A stretch of DNA of 64,000 nt from Bacillota bacterium (GCA_030024085.1 JASEJE010000001.1:1-64000); one strand, 5' to 3'; shown: positions 32,686-43,436, counted from the first letter of the stretch. Notes: generated by a model not told the origin, from the letters alone. Numbers and translations are program-made.

Positions 32686-34900
32686 GGAATACGGGCGCAT
32701 CGTCGGCATCCTCGGGCGCGAGCCCAACCTCGTCGAGCTCGGGATGTTCGCGGTGATGTGGTCGGAGCATTGCAGTTACAAGAACTCTAGGGCGGTGCTC
32801 GGCCTCCTCCCGACCACGGGAAGCCGCGTGATCCAGGGGCCCGGCGAGAACGCAGGCGTGGTGGATATCGGAGATGGCCTCGCCGTGGTGTTCAAGATCG
32901 AGAGCCACAACCACCCCTCCGCCGTGGAGCCTTACCAGGGGGCGGCGACCGGGGTGGGCGGGATAATCCGGGACATCTTCACGATGGGCGCGCGGCCGGT
33001 GGCGCTGCTCGACGCGCTCCGGTTCGGCCCCCTCTCCGACGCCCGCTCGAGGCACCTCTTCACGCAGGTGGTTGCGGGCATAGCAGGCTACGGTAACTCC
33101 ATCGGCATACCCACGGTAGGCGGGGAGGTGGCAACGCACGAAAGCTTCAAGGAAAGCCCGCTCGTGAACGTGATGTGCGTCGGCGTGGCCCCGGCCTCGT
33201 GCATCAAGAAGGCCGCGGCGCGGGGCGCGGGAAACCCTGTGATGGTGGTGGGCGCCCGCACCGGACGCGACGGAATGCACGGGGCGACGTTCGCATCTGC
33301 CGAGCTGTCCCCGGAGGCCATGGCCAGGCGGTCAGCCGTCCAGGTGGGCGACCCATTCATGGAAAAACTCCTTCTCGAGGCATGCCTCGAGGTGTATGGA
33401 CTCGGCGACGATGTGGTCATCGGCATCCAGGACATGGGCGCTGCCGGGCTTACCTGCTCATCGTGCGAGATGGCGTCGCGCGGCGAGGTCGGCATGGACA
33501 TCGACGTCGCGAAGGTGCCCAGGCGCGAGGAGGGGATGAATCCTTACGAGGTCATGCTCTCGGAGTCGCAGGAGAGGATGCTCGTGGCCGTGAAGGCCGG
33601 GAGCGAGCCCGAGGTGGAGCGCGTATTCAGGAAGTGGGGGCTCGAGGCGACCGTGGTCGGACACGTCACAGACGACGGGGTCCTCAGGATAAGGGATGGC
33701 GACGCGGTCGTCGCCGAGGTGCCTGCGAAAGCCCTGACCGACATGGCGCCCTGCTACATGCGGGAAGCCTGCGAGCCCGGGTATTTCCGGCGGGAGAAGG
33801 AGCGCGACCTTTCGGGCGTGCCGGAGCCTGAGGATTATTCCGATGCCCTTATGCGGGTCCTGGCCTCGCCCCGCATTGCAAGCAAGGAGTGGGTGTACAG
33901 CCAGTACGACCATCAGGTGGGGACGAACACCGTGGTGCTGCCGGGGCGGGGCACGTCGGTCGTGAGGGTGCCCGGCACGAACAAGGGCCTTGCTCTCACA
34001 TGCGACGCAAACTCGCTCTACTGCTACCTCGACCCGTGGGCCGGGGCAGCCCATGCCGTGGCCGAGGCCGCGCGAAACCTCGCCGCTGCGGGCGCTGAGC
34101 CCGTGGGGATCACTGACTGCCTGAATTTCGGCAGCCCCGAGAAGCCCGAGGTCTTCTGGCAGTTCAAGCAGGCGGTGGAGGGCATGGCCGAGGCGTGCAG
34201 GGTGCTGGATATCCCGGTGACCGGCGGCAACGTGAGCTTCTACAACGAGTCCTCGAAGGAGGGCGCTGCGGCCGTGGCGGTCTATCCAACCCCGGTGGTC
34301 GGGATGGTGGGCCTCATCGAGGACCTGTCCCAGGTGACGACGCCCGGGTTCAAGCGGGAGGGAGACGTTGTGGCGGTCCTCGGACATACCCGCGACGAGA
34401 TCGGAGCGAGCGAATACCTTGCGACCGTGCACGGAATCGATGGAGGGCCGGTGCCGGGCGTGGACCTCCGGGCTGAGCGGTGCGTGATCGAGATCACCCT
34501 AGCCATCATCAGGGCGGGGCTTCTCTCGTCGTGCCACGACCTCTCGGAAGGGGGCCTTGGCGCGGCGCTCTCCGAGGCGTGTGTCCTGGGCGGGATCGGC
34601 GCCCGGGTGAGGTTTCCCGGTATGATGCGTGCGGACCGCTATCTATTCAGCGAGTCAGGCGGACGAATGCTGGTATCGTTTCACCCATCTGTCACGAGCG
34701 AGGTCCAGGGGATGGCCAGACGCCACGGCGTGCCTGTCACCGTCCTGGGCGAGGTCGGCGGGGCGCGCCTCGTCATCGACGTCAACGACGATGCGAGCGG
34801 CAGAGGTGAGGCACATCCGGGCTGTGGGATGGTCGATGTCCCGGTCAGCGAGTTAACGAGAGTATACCGGGGGGCGATACGATGGGCCCTGGAGCAGTAG
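32645..34900 (+). CDS. purL: Phosphoribosylformylglycinamidine synthase subunit PurL
   Basis: About 751 residues, the small (PurLQS-type) FGAM synthetase catalytic subunit. Conserved [15 protein letters not shown] near residue 38, [21 protein letters not shown] near 86, [28 protein letters not shown], and [13 protein letters not shown] in the second half. TTG 32645 was chosen because GGAGG (32632-32636) lies 8 bp upstream; GTG 32636 overlaps that site. It overlaps purQ and, at its end, the purF-purM gene. Confidence 0.95.
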   Translation: MGECIWREMGLATEEYGRIVGILGREPNLVELGMFAVMWSEHCSYKNSRAVLGLLPTTGSRVIQGPGENAGVVDIGDGLAVVFKIESHNHPSAVEPYQGAATGVGGIIRDIFTMGARPVALLDALRFGPLSDARSRHLFTQVVAGIAGYGNSIGIPTVGGEVATHESFKESPLVNVMCVGVAPASCIKKAAARGAGNPVMVVGARTGRDGMHGATFASAELSPEAMARRSAVQVGDPFMEKLLLEACLEVYGLGDDVVIGIQDMGAAGLTCSSCEMASRGEVGMDIDVAKVPRREEGMNPYEVMLSESQERMLVAVKAGSEPEVERVFRKWGLEATVVGHVTDDGVLRIRDGDAVVAEVPAKALTDMAPCYMREACEPGYFRREKERDLSGVPEPEDYSDALMRVLASPRIASKEWVYSQYDHQVGTNTVVLPGRGTSVVRVPGTNKGLALTCDANSLYCYLDPWAGAAHAVAEAARNLAAAGAEPVGITDCLNFGSPEKPEVFWQFKQAVEGMAEACRVLDIPVTGGNVSFYNESSKEGAAAVAVYPTPVVGMVGLIEDLSQVTTPGFKREGDVVAVLGHTRDEIGASEYLATVHGIDGGPVPGVDLRAERCVIEITLAIIRAGLLSSCHDLSEGGLGAALSEACVLGGIGARVRFPGMMRADRYLFSESGGRMLVSFHPSVTSEVQGMARRHGVPVTVLGEVGGARLVIDVNDDASGRGEAHPGCGMVDVPVSELTRVYRGAIRWALEQ

Positions 34901-37419
34901 GCGAGCTTTTCCATCAGCCGCAATGGCCGTTCGACTGGCGCGAGCACTGCGGCGTGGTCGGCGTGATGACCGGCTCGGGGCAGCGCGCCGCAGAGCTTGC
35001 CCTGTACGGCTTGCACGCGCTCCAGCACCGCGGGCAGGAGAGCGCAGGCCTTGCCGCATCATCCGGCGTGGGGGCGGGCATCCGGCTCCACAAGGCCATG
35101 GGCCTCGTGTCCGAGGCCTTCAGCGGTGGGATCATCGAGGGGCTCAAGGGGAACGTGGCCATCGGCCACGTGCGCTACTCGACCGCCGGGTCGCCGGGGA
35201 TCACGGACGCCCAGCCCCTCGTGTTCCATTACCCGTGGGGCGACCTCGCCCTGGCCCACAACGGAAACGTGGTGAATGCGGGCGACCTCCGCAGGACCCT
35301 CGGCATGGCTGGTTCGGTATTTCAGACGACCGTGGACACGGAGGTCCTGGGGTGCCTCCTCGCAAGATACTCTCAGAACGACCTCGGGGACGCCCTCGTG
35401 AAGTGCATGATCGACCTCCAGGGCGCCTACTCGGTCGTGCTCATGACCGAGACCACGCTCATAGGGATGCGCGACCCGCACGGGTTCAGGCCCCTGTGCC
35501 TTGGATCCCTGCCCGACGGCGGCTTTGCGCTTGCCTCTGAGTCATGCGCACTCGACGTCATCGGAGCCGGACTCGTCCGCGAGGTGGAGCCGGGAGAGAT
35601 CGTGTTCATCGACAGGGCTGGCGCAAGGTCGGTTCGCGGGCCGGAAGCGCCAGCGCACTCGACGTGTATCTTCGAGTACATCTACTTCGCGAGGCCCGAC
35701 AGCATCATCGAGGGCATCAACGTCAACGAGGCCAGGTACGAGATGGGCCGCATGCTGGCGCGGGAGCACAGGGTAGAGGCCGACGTGGTTGTGCCCGTGC
35801 CCGAGTCCGGCGTCGCGGCGGGCCTGGGGTTTTCGCGGGAGAGCGGCATACCGTTCGAATACGGCCTCGTCAAGAACAGATATCTCGGCCGGACCTTCAT
35901 CCAGCCGACGCAGGACCAGAGGAGCCTGGGCGTCAGGTTGAAACTGAACGCCGTGAGGCGCATCGTGGAAGGAAAACGCGTGCTGCTTGTGGACGATTCC
36001 ATCGTGAGGGGAACCACCAGCGCCCGGCTGGTGCAGCTCTTGCGCGACGCTGGCGCAAGCAGGGTCGGCCTGGTCGTGGCATCGCCCCCCGTGGCCTATC
36101 CGTGTTTCTACGGGATTGACACGTCCAGGCGTGGAGATCGGCTCGCGGCCTCGAACGGCGAGGGTTTCGTGCTCTCCATGACCGGGGCTGACAGCCTGCA
36201 CTACCTCAGCCGGGATGGGCTGCTGGAAGCCGTGGAATGCGCGGCGTCCGCGCGCGGGCACAAGCCCGGGTTTTGCCTCGCGTGCTTCGACGGGGACTAC
36301 CCGGTGCCGGTAGAGCCCGCCGCGACCGCAAAGATGGGCTGCGCGCCCCAGCCCGGGGAGGCCGGCGGCAGGGCTACTTACGCCGCCGCGGGCGTGGATA
36401 TCGACCGTGGCACGAGGGCTGTGGACCTCATCCGTGAGGCAGTGGCCTCCACGTTCGATGAGAACGTCGTCGGCGGGGTCGGCGGGTTCGGAGGGGTGTA
36501 CCGGCTTGGGCAGGTCAACGCGGCCGAAGGCGATGCCCTGCTCGTGGCGGGCGCGGATGGCGTCGGCACCAAGCTGCGCGTAGCCATCGAGGCGGATAGG
36601 CACGGCACGATAGGCATCGACGCCGTGGCCATGTGCGTGAACGATGTCCTCACGTGCGGTGCAAGACCAGTGTTCTTCCTGGACTACCTCGCGCAGTCCA
36701 GGATCGATCCGATGAAAATCGCGGGCATAGTCTCAGGGATCGCTGAGGGGTGCAGGCGGGCGGGATGCGCGCTTCTCGGCGGCGAGACCGCGGAGATGCC
36801 GGGCTTTTACGCGGACGGCGACTACGACGTGGCAGGGTTTGCTGTGGGCGTGGTGCAGCGAGAGCGCTTTGTGGACGGCAGTACCATAGAGCCCGGAGAT
36901 GTCCTCATCGGCCTTGCGTCGTCCGGCCTTCACAGCAACGGATTCTCGCTCGCAAGGCACGTGCTCTTCGGCATCGCAGGCCTGGGCCTCCACGATGGGC
37001 CGGAGGGCCTTGGGCGTCCGCTGGTGGAGGAGATTCTCGAGCCGACCCGGATCTACGCGCGGCCCGTCCTCGACCTTGCGTCGAAGGTCCAGGTACGTGG
37101 GATGGCCCACATCACAGGCGGAGGGCTTGTGGATAACCCTCCCAGGATGCTCCCGCCAGGTCTTGCCATGAGGCTGAGCCTCGGGTCGTGGCCAGTCCCG
37201 GCCATCTTCCGCCTCATCCAGAAGCTGGGTAACGTGGATGACCGCGAGATGCTAAGGACATTCAACATGGGTATCGGGTTCATGATCGCCGTAAGGGCCG
37301 GCGATGTCGCAAGGGCCCTTGAGATGCTCCGCGCGGCCGGAGAAGGCTGCTACGTGGTGGGAGAGGTCATCCCAGGCAGCGGGGAGGTGACATTCGTCGG
37401 TGACTTGTGGTCAGACTGA
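34882..37419 (+). CDS. purF: PurF-PurM fusion: amidophosphoribosyltransferase joined to AIR synthetase
   Basis: One 845-codon frame encodes two enzymes. Residues 1-476 are B. subtilis-type PurF: propeptide up to Cys23 (HCGVVGVM), PRPP motif [15 protein letters not shown] and cysteines [12 protein letters not shown] and CLACFDGD fitting a [4Fe-4S] cluster. Residues 498-845 are Pur[44 protein letters not shown] and [15 protein letters not shown]. About 20 residues of Pro/Ala/Gly-rich linker join them with no stop. Steps 1 and 5 of the pathway are thus on one chain. purF and purM are normally adjacent separate genes in this order. Confidence 0.93.
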   Translation: MGPGAVGELFHQPQWPFDWREHCGVVGVMTGSGQRAAELALYGLHALQHRGQESAGLAASSGVGAGIRLHKAMGLVSEAFSGGIIEGLKGNVAIGHVRYSTAGSPGITDAQPLVFHYPWGDLALAHNGNVVNAGDLRRTLGMAGSVFQTTVDTEVLGCLLARYSQNDLGDALVKCMIDLQGAYSVVLMTETTLIGMRDPHGFRPLCLGSLPDGGFALASESCALDVIGAGLVREVEPGEIVFIDRAGARSVRGPEAPAHSTCIFEYIYFARPDSIIEGINVNEARYEMGRMLAREHRVEADVVVPVPESGVAAGLGFSRESGIPFEYGLVKNRYLGRTFIQPTQDQRSLGVRLKLNAVRRIVEGKRVLLVDDSIVRGTTSARLVQLLRDAGASRVGLVVASPPVAYPCFYGIDTSRRGDRLAASNGEGFVLSMTGADSLHYLSRDGLLEAVECAASARGHKPGFCLACFDGDYPVPVEPAATAKMGCAPQPGEAGGRATYAAAGVDIDRGTRAVDLIREAVASTFDENVVGGVGGFGGVYRLGQVNAAEGDALLVAGADGVGTKLRVAIEADRHGTIGIDAVAMCVNDVLTCGARPVFFLDYLAQSRIDPMKIAGIVSGIAEGCRRAGCALLGGETAEMPGFYADGDYDVAGFAVGVVQRERFVDGSTIEPGDVLIGLASSGLHSNGFSLARHVLFGIAGLGLHDGPEGLGRPLVEEILEPTRIYARPVLDLASKVQVRGMAHITGGGLVDNPPRMLPPGLAMRLSLGSWPVPAIFRLIQKLGNVDDREMLRTFNMGIGFMIAVRAGDVARALEMLRAAGEGCYVVGEVIPGSGEVTFVGDLWSD

Positions 37420-38083
37420 TGAACTCGTTGTCAGCGCGGCGCAAGTCGCGTCCGGGAGCCGGGTGAAATCCGGCGAGTTCAGGATCGTTGTGATGGCCTC
37501 CGGGCGAGGGACCAACTTCCAGGCCATAATCGATGCCGTGGAAACCGGAGAGCTGCACGCTGCGCAGGTGGCGGGCCTCGTGTGCGACGAGCCGGATGCG
37601 CCGGCGCTGAAGAGGGCTGCGGCCCACGGGGTACCGGCTGTGGTGGTCGCCCGCGAGAGCCACCCATCGCGCGCTGCCTTCGAGCGCGCCCTGGCTGAGG
37701 CGGTAGGCAGCCTCCGCCCTGACCTCGTGGTGCTGGCTGGGTTCATGCGGATACTGGGCGAGACGTTCCTCGGGGCTTTCGAGGGGCGGGTCATCAACAT
37801 ACACCCTTCGCTCCTCCCGGCTTTTCGCGGCCTCGACGCGCAGCGGCAGGCTCTTGAGTACGGGGTGAGGTACAGCGGGTGCACTGTACATTTCGTGGAT
37901 CACGGGATGGACACAGGGCCGATAATCGGCCAGCGCGTTGTACCTGTGATGCCGGATGATACCGTGCAGTCGCTCTCCGCGCGCATTCTCGAGCAGGAGC
38001 ACGGGCTGCTCGTTGAGTGCATCGCAGCCATCGCCGAAGGCAGGGTAAGGCTCGAAGGCAGAAGGGTCCTTGTCGGGAGGTAG
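37400..38083 (+). CDS. purN: Phosphoribosylglycinamide formyltransferase PurN
   Basis: 227 residues using 10-formyltetrahydrofolate. [26 protein letters not shown] near the N-terminus, catalytic [22 protein letters not shown] near residue 133 and [17 protein letters not shown] near 158. GTG 37400 overlaps the purM end by 20 bp. An internal GTG at 37463 with a GGGAG upstream would remove a 21-residue non-conserved extension and is also likely. Confidence 0.94.
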   Translation: MTCGQTDELVVSAAQVASGSRVKSGEFRIVVMASGRGTNFQAIIDAVETGELHAAQVAGLVCDEPDAPALKRAAAHGVPAVVVARESHPSRAAFERALAEAVGSLRPDLVVLAGFMRILGETFLGAFEGRVINIHPSLLPAFRGLDAQRQALEYGVRYSGCTVHFVDHGMDTGPIIGQRVVPVMPDDTVQSLSARILEQEHGLLVECIAAIAEGRVRLEGRRVLVGR

Positions 38084-38134
38084 GTCGGGGCACTCTCTTT
38101 TCGATCAGCTACTCTTCGTACGGAGGTGGACGGA

Positions 38135-39955
38135 GTGAAAGGACGCAGAGCCATCATCAGTGTTCATGACAAGACCGGGGTGGTCGATTTCGCGAAAGCC
38201 CTCGCCCGCCTGGGGTACGAGATCGTGTCCACGGGAGGCACCGCCGCCGCGCTCGAGGCGGGCGGCGTGACCGTGATGCGGGTGTCAGATGTGACAGGGT
38301 TTCCCGAGATCCTTGGAGGCAGGGTCAAGACCCTGCACCCGGCCGTGCATGCCGGGATACTCGCGCGGGGCACCCCGGAGCACGAGGAGGAGATTCGGCG
38401 GCTGGGCATCAGGCTTGTCGACATTGTGGCGGTCAACCTCTACCCGTTCGTGCAAACCGTGGCGAGGCCCGACGTCACACTGGAGGACGCAGTGGAGAAC
38501 ATCGACATCGGCGGCCCCACGATGGTTCGGGCCGCCGCCAAGAACTTCGAGCGAGTGGCGGTCATAACGAACCCCGCCCGATATGCGGGCATCGTCGCGG
38601 AGCTCGAATCCTCGGGCGAGATATCGGCACCGACTCGCCTGCAGCTGGCACTTGAAGCCTTCCGGCACACTGCCGAATACGACTGTGCGATAGCAGACTT
38701 CCTGGCCGGAAGGGCTCCGGCTGAGGAGGGCGTGGCGTTGGGCGCGCAAGACGGCGTGCAGGGAGGCGTGCGGGAGGGCCTGCAAGGCGACGGACATGGC
38801 GGCGGCAACGACGGCGTGCAAGCCGGCGGTTGGCACGGCGGCGGGTACGGCGATGGCCAGGGCGCTGAGACCGGGGGGCAACAGCAGGCGGCGACAGGCT
38901 GCGTACAGGCATGGGAGAGGGCTGGGGCCGGGACCGGCGCGGGGGCAGGTGCAGGTGCAGGTGCAGGGACCCTGGCAGGGGAAAGCGGCCCACACGGGGG
39001 ATGCTTCGGGGACACCGTGTCGATACGTGGCACGAAAGTGCTCGACCTCCGGTACGGCGAGAACCCTCACCAGCCCGCGGCGTTCTACGCGCTGGAGGGC
39101 CTTGCGGGCCAGGGCCTCGCCGGGGCGCGGCAGGTGCAGGGCAAGCCGCTTTCTTTCAACAACATCCTCGACGCCGATGCTGCCTTGCGAATCGTGAGGG
39201 AGTTTTCGGAGCCCGTGGCGGTCGTAATAAAGCACACCAATCCCTGTGGCGTTGCGGTGGGAGATGACCTTGCCCGGGCTTACGTCAGAGCGCGGGAGGC
39301 GGACGCTGTCTCCGCATTCGGGAGCGTGGTGGGCCTGGGCGGAATGGTTACGAAGGACGTGGCGGCGAAGCTCGTGGAGACGTTCGTGGAGGTGGTCCTG
39401 GCCTGGGGCGTCGCCGAGGAAGCCATCGCCGTGCTCGCGGCCAGGCCCAATCTCAGGGTCCTGGTCGTTCCGCAGAAGGGTCACGGCCCAGCGTCCGGCA
39501 TCGACGTCCGCTGGGTAGACGGAGGTTTCCTGGTCCAGCAGGCGGACAGTGTCCGCGACACTGCCCCCGGCGAAGTTCAGGTCGTGACGGCGAGGCGGCC
39601 GAACGTTCAGGAGAGCAGATGGCTGCTTCATGCCATGCGCGTGGCGAAGCATGCGAAATCCAACGCCGTCGTTCTCTGGAAGGACGATGCGACCGTGGGC
39701 GTCGGTGCCGGTCAGATGAACCGGGTGGGGTCCGTGAGGATAGCCGCTCGGCACGCCGGCTCGAACGCGCGAGGCGCTGTGATGGCATCGGACGCATTCT
39801 TCCCCTTCAGGGACGGAATAGACGAGGCTGCGAACGCGGGCGCGACCGCGATCATCCAGCCCGGCGGGTCGGTGCGCGACAAGGAATGTATCGAGGCCGC
39901 GGACGAGCATGGGATCGCTATGGTGTTCACCGGCATCCGGCACTTCAGACACTGA
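38135..39955 (+). CDS. purH: Bifunctional AICAR transformylase/IMP cyclohydrolase PurH with interdomain insertion
   Basis: 606 residues; usual length is about 510-525. Residues 1-190 form the IMP cyclohydrolase domain (ISVHDKTGVVDFAKAL, GGRVKTLHPAVHAGIL). The AICAR transformylase domain starts at about 293 (DLRYGENPHQPAAFY, KHTNPCGVAVGDD, DAFFPFRDGIDEAANAGATAIIQPGGSVRD). Between them lie about 100 residues of Gly/Gln/Ala low complexity, including alternating Gly-Ala near residues 265-275, encoded by imperfect short tandem repeats. GTG 38135 follows GGAGG at 8 bp. Catalyses the last two steps to IMP. Confidence 0.95.
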   Translation: MKGRRAIISVHDKTGVVDFAKALARLGYEIVSTGGTAAALEAGGVTVMRVSDVTGFPEILGGRVKTLHPAVHAGILARGTPEHEEEIRRLGIRLVDIVAVNLYPFVQTVARPDVTLEDAVENIDIGGPTMVRAAAKNFERVAVITNPARYAGIVAELESSGEISAPTRLQLALEAFRHTAEYDCAIADFLAGRAPAEEGVALGAQDGVQGGVREGLQGDGHGGGNDGVQAGGWHGGGYGDGQGAETGGQQQAATGCVQAWERAGAGTGAGAGAGAGAGTLAGESGPHGGCFGDTVSIRGTKVLDLRYGENPHQPAAFYALEGLAGQGLAGARQVQGKPLSFNNILDADAALRIVREFSEPVAVVIKHTNPCGVAVGDDLARAYVRAREADAVSAFGSVVGLGGMVTKDVAAKLVETFVEVVLAWGVAEEAIAVLAARPNLRVLVVPQKGHGPASGIDVRWVDGGFLVQQADSVRDTAPGEVQVVTARRPNVQESRWLLHAMRVAKHAKSNAVVLWKDDATVGVGAGQMNRVGSVRIAARHAGSNARGAVMASDAFFPFRDGIDEAANAGATAIIQPGGSVRDKECIEAADEHGIAMVFTGIRHFRH

Positions 39956-39985
39956 GGCGCCGCGATGGAGGGGGGAGGGATGGGA

Positions 39986-41251
39986 GTGAAACGGGACAAC
40001 CTGCGCGTTCTCGTGGTGGGGCAGGGAGCTAGAGAGCACGCGCTAGTGTGGAAACTCGCCTCAAGCCCGCGAGTTGCCGAGATCTACGCTGCCCCTGGCA
40101 ACCCCGGCATCGCCCGGCTCGCATCGTGTGTGCCCATCGCCGCAAGTGACATACCCGCGCTTGCGCGCTTCGCTGCGGAGCGGCGCGTGGACCTCACTGT
40201 CGTTGGGCCCGAGGTGCCGCTCGCCCTCGGAATAGCGGACGAGTTCACCCGGCTTGGGCTCGCGATTTTCGGGCCGACGAGGCTGGCCGCGGAGATCGAG
40301 TCCAGCAAGGCCTGGGCGAAGGAGTTCATGGCAAGGCACGGAATCCCCACCGCAGGCTATCGCGTCTTCCGGGATGAAGACGCGGCCATGGACTTCGTCC
40401 GGCGGCACGGAGCCCCCCTGGTCGTCAAGGCGGACGGCCTTGCTGCAGGCAAGGGGGTCATAGTTGCGCATACGGTGGAAGAAGCGAAGGACGCGGTCCG
40501 GGCCGTGGCATCGCTCAGGTCGGGACGCGCCATCGTTGTCGAGGACTTCCTTATCGGCCGGGAGATGAGCTTTTTCGCCGTCACGGACGGCGAGACCGCG
40601 ATTCCACTGCTTTCGGCGCGGGACCACAAGCGCGCCCGGGACGGCGACGTCGGCCCCAACACCGGGGGGATGGGCGCGATAGCGCCTTCTCGCGAGTGCG
40701 ATGGATTTCTTGAGTCCAGGATCATGTCGGAGATCATCGAGCCTACCGTGAAGGGGCTGGCAGGGGAGGGCCGCCGCTATGTGGGCGTCCTTTACGCCGG
40801 GCTCATGCTCACTTCGTCCGGCCCGAAAGTCCTCGAGTTCAACGCGAGGCTGGGCGATCCAGAAACCCAGGCTATCCTCCCGATGATGGAATCGGACATC
40901 GTCGACCTCATCGAGGCCGCCGTCGAAGGGGAGGGCCTCAGCTCCGACCTCGTGAGGTGGCGTCCCGGGGCGAGCGCGTGTGTGGTCATTGCGTCCGCGG
41001 GATATCCTGAAAGGCCGCGCACCGGCGACGAGGTCCACATCGATGAGGCGGGCGCTGCTGCGGAGGGCGTCATCCTGTTCCATGCAGGCACCAGATTCGA
41101 CGATCGCCGCCTCGTCACGTCGGGCGGGCGTGTGCTGAACGTCGTGGCCACAGGAGCATCGGGGCAGGAGGCCGCGGACCGCGCGTACCAGGGCGTGCGC
41201 CATGTGAGGTTCCGCGGGATGTGGCACCGCAGCGACATCGGTCGACGATGA
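39986..41251 (+). CDS. purD: Phosphoribosylamine-glycine ligase PurD
   Basis: 421-residue ATP-grasp enzyme for step 2 of purine synthesis. Start LRVLVVGQGAREHALVWKL (usually VGSGGREHAL), APGNPGIARLA, VVGPEVPLALGIADEF, VVKADGLAAGKGVIVA, NTGGMGAIAPS and VLEFNARLGDPETQAILP. GTG 39986 was chosen because GGGAGGG lies 7 bp upstream; ATG 39965 and 39980 overlap that site. Last gene of the operon. Confidence 0.95.
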   Translation: MKRDNLRVLVVGQGAREHALVWKLASSPRVAEIYAAPGNPGIARLASCVPIAASDIPALARFAAERRVDLTVVGPEVPLALGIADEFTRLGLAIFGPTRLAAEIESSKAWAKEFMARHGIPTAGYRVFRDEDAAMDFVRRHGAPLVVKADGLAAGKGVIVAHTVEEAKDAVRAVASLRSGRAIVVEDFLIGREMSFFAVTDGETAIPLLSARDHKRARDGDVGPNTGGMGAIAPSRECDGFLESRIMSEIIEPTVKGLAGEGRRYVGVLYAGLMLTSSGPKVLEFNARLGDPETQAILPMMESDIVDLIEAAVEGEGLSSDLVRWRPGASACVVIASAGYPERPRTGDEVHIDEAGAAAEGVILFHAGTRFDDRRLVTSGGRVLNVVATGASGQEAADRAYQGVRHVRFRGMWHRSDIGRR

Positions 41252-41552
41252 AGTGCGGGGAAGAGCGGACGAAAGGATTCGAACTAGCCGTATCTGGTCA
41301 TGCTAATTGTGCACACGCAGGCCGGGCCGCCAGGCTGGCAACGCGCCACGCAAGCGGGCAACACCGCAGGCGTCACAGGAAACGCACGGAGCCGTCCTGG
41401 CATTGTCCCGGCGCGCACGGCGTGCGCCGTGCAGCAACACACCATGCAGCAAAGATGGAGGGGACGCTGTGGGAGCAGATGTCGGCAAGACGACGAAGGG
41501 CCCTGTAAGGCCCGCCCGCATGGCAAAGGAAACGGAGGAAGCGAGGGAAGTT

Positions 41553-41690
41553 ATGGGTGTCGAAGCCAACAAGCCTCGCGGCACCCCACGCGGGCGGGAG
41601 TCCTCGTCTCAGAAAGTCCAGGCGGGGGGAGTCCACATGCACGGGACGAGTAAAGATCGCAAGACTCCGATGCAAGACAAGATTGATTAG
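41553..41690 (+). CDS. Possible 45-residue hydrophilic protein
   Basis: ATG 41553 is preceded by GGAGGAAGCGAGGG. The product (MGVEANKPRGTPRGRESSSQ and on to QDKID) is hydrophilic, Lys/Arg/Gly/Ser-rich and lacks hydrophobic segments, as seen for minor small acid-soluble spore proteins, but no real similarity is recognised. It may be chance. Confidence 0.3.
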   Translation: MGVEANKPRGTPRGRESSSQKVQAGGVHMHGTSKDRKTPMQDKID

Positions 41691-42023
41691 CGTCCTCTCG
41701 AGGAGACAAACTTGGACCTTTGACTTGACCACCGCGAAGGCAGGCCCCGGCACGGGCTGGGTCGGCACCTTCAGATCGTGACGTGGGCGCACTCATGACT
41801 CGCGCGAAGACGTAGGTCAAGGCTTGGATACCGCCAGACAGCGAGGTGGATAGCAACATGGGACCCGGCAAATGACTCGCAGAGGACGGCTTTTTCCCGT
41901 TACAGGCTCGCTGTGCTGGCCACTGTCGCGATGGGAGGGGAGCTCTCCGCAAGACTGATCCTCGCTTCACTAACCTGGATGTTACACAACCATGATCACG
42001 GCCTCTGTCAGGTGTTTCGTCTC

Positions 42024-42834
42024 TGACAAGGTAGTACTACGAGACCGCGATGGTGCCGACGAAATCATGTGTCGAGGTAGTCCTTGCGCTCGAGCACGCG
42101 AACGATTGGTCCCTCGAGCTCGAAGCACCTGGCGAGCATGATCACCCTGGCCATCGCCCTGCGTATGAGCGTGATCGTGTCCTGGGTGGCCCCTGCGCCA
42201 GATATGAGGAAGGAGTCAACTATCGCCTCCGTTTCTTCGGGAAGCACCTTCTCTTTGATGGCGGACGTAAGCGTCTTGTGAAGAAGGCTCGCCCCGACGT
42301 CGGAATTCATGAACTTGCCTCGTACCCTGCACAAAGTCACCGCATCGAGGGGATCGCCATTCCTTTCGATATTGAGTACGAGCTTGACCCGGTCGTCATA
42401 CCTGGACGCCTCCTCGAGCTTACGGTCAGAAAGGCTCATCGTGAGCTGGAGCATGGTGGCTGCGAGTATCCTCGTGGGTGGAACCGACCTACGACCTCTA
42501 TCCGAGTAAAGACTGGAGAAGTCCTCGTCTTTGACATGGGTGTACACCCACTCGCGGATCTTCCAGTACATGGAGTCGCGAGGGATCTTCTCGCGCCAAT
42601 CCACGAATACGGGAATAATGGACTGGGATTCATCCATGGTGAGCAATCCATATCAGCCTTTCTCGCTATATCGCATGCTATCTTAATCATAGTACGCTTT
42701 ACGCCATATTGCAATGGTGAAGTTGCCAGATTGGCAAGATTCTCCGGCCCTGAACTGGAAATCCGCCCGCCTCCACCCCCTCCGCCCCTTCTCCGGAGGC
42801 ATTTTGGAGCACGCTTCTAGTACTACTTTGTTAC
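42024..42834. mobile_element. Insertion-sequence remnant with truncated IS1182-like transposase
   Basis: Ends TGACAAGGTAGTACTAC (42024-42040) and its imperfect inverse TAGTACTACTTTGTTA (42819-42834) differ at two internal positions. The 811-bp interior holds the N-terminal part of a transposase on the minus strand. A complete IS1182-type element would be about 1.5-1.8 kb, so the interior has been deleted while both ends remain. No clear target duplication was identified. Confidence 0.7.
42065..42637 (-). pseudogene. Truncated transposase, DUF772/IS1182-like N-terminal part
   Basis: About 190 residues with the DUF772 pattern: REWVYTHVKDEDFSSLYSDRGRRSVPPTRILAATMLQLTMSLSDRKLEEASRYDDRVKLVLNIER, followed by IVDSFLISGAGATQDTITLIRRAM. 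Full-length family members have about 450-500 residues with a DDE catalytic core after this region. Here the frame ends 41 bp before the element end, without the catalytic core. It cannot be active on its own but might be mobilised in trans. Confidence 0.75.
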
Positions 42835-42873
42835 GTAAGGATCTCCTGGTACTGCCGTCGCTTGGGCTGACAG

Positions 42874-43311
42874 TTGACGTACGTCACGGGTTTTTCGCTG
42901 AGCGTTCCCCACGTCATCATTGAGGGCTATCGCGTGACGTACATCACTGGTCACGGCCCTACCCGTTCCCGACGTCACACGTGCCAGGGGACGCGTGACC
43001 TACGTCACTCGTCAGGCTCTTCCCGTTCCCGACGTCACGTATCAAGAGCCAATCGGTGACGTACATCATCGTTCCCGCCTTACACGTTCCCGACGTCACG
43101 GGTTCTCCATGAATCGTTCCACAGGTCACTGGTCGAAGCGGGACGAGTGACGCACATCACGGGTTCCTCCCCAACCGTTCCGCACGTCACGTTTGAGAGC
43201 CGTCCGCTGATGTATATCACTGGTCCCGTCCTCACCCGTTCCCTGTGTCACGCATGCAAGGGGACCGGTGCCATGCGTCACCCTTTCCGCCTCACGCGTT
43301 CTGTACATCAC
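42874..43311. repeat. Palindrome array 1: 15 units, period 30-31 bp
   Basis: Two alternating motifs, A = GTGACGTACATCAC (near-palindromic) and B = CGTTCCCGACGTCAC. The final TCAC (or variant) of successive units ends at 42887, 42917, 42947, 42978, 43008, 43038, 43069, 43099, 43129, 43160, 43190, 43220, 43251, 43281 and 43311, i.e. spacings of only 30 or 31. Order is ABABABABBABABAB. The 15-16-bp segments between motifs are also loosely related (often starting TGGTC or GGGTT). The period is not a multiple of three. Motifs decay after about 43311. Confidence 0.85.
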
Positions 43312-43419
43312 GTGTCTTCCAGGAGCCGCGCGGTCAAGTGCCACCGGGACCACCATGGCCAGGAGTCGCCATGCCAGACAAGCCCGCCAGGTCCACGAGG
43401 CCGGGTGCCATTTCGTATC

Positions 43420-43436
43420 TGACAAAGTAGTACTAG
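43420..43436 (+). repeat. Third copy of the insertion-sequence end
   Basis: TGACAAAGTAGTACTAG, same orientation as the end at 42024. Its ACAAAGTAGTACTAG is a perfect 15-bp inverse of CTAGTACTACTTTGT at 42817-42831, so palindrome array 1 is bracketed by a perfect inverted repeat. No partner end was found downstream. Confidence 0.8.

Noticed and set aside
41307-41690. 127-residue protein after purD
   Set aside because: Composition is Arg/Pro/Ala-rich without domains or a start signal. Only the last 45 codons have a plausible ribosome binding site.
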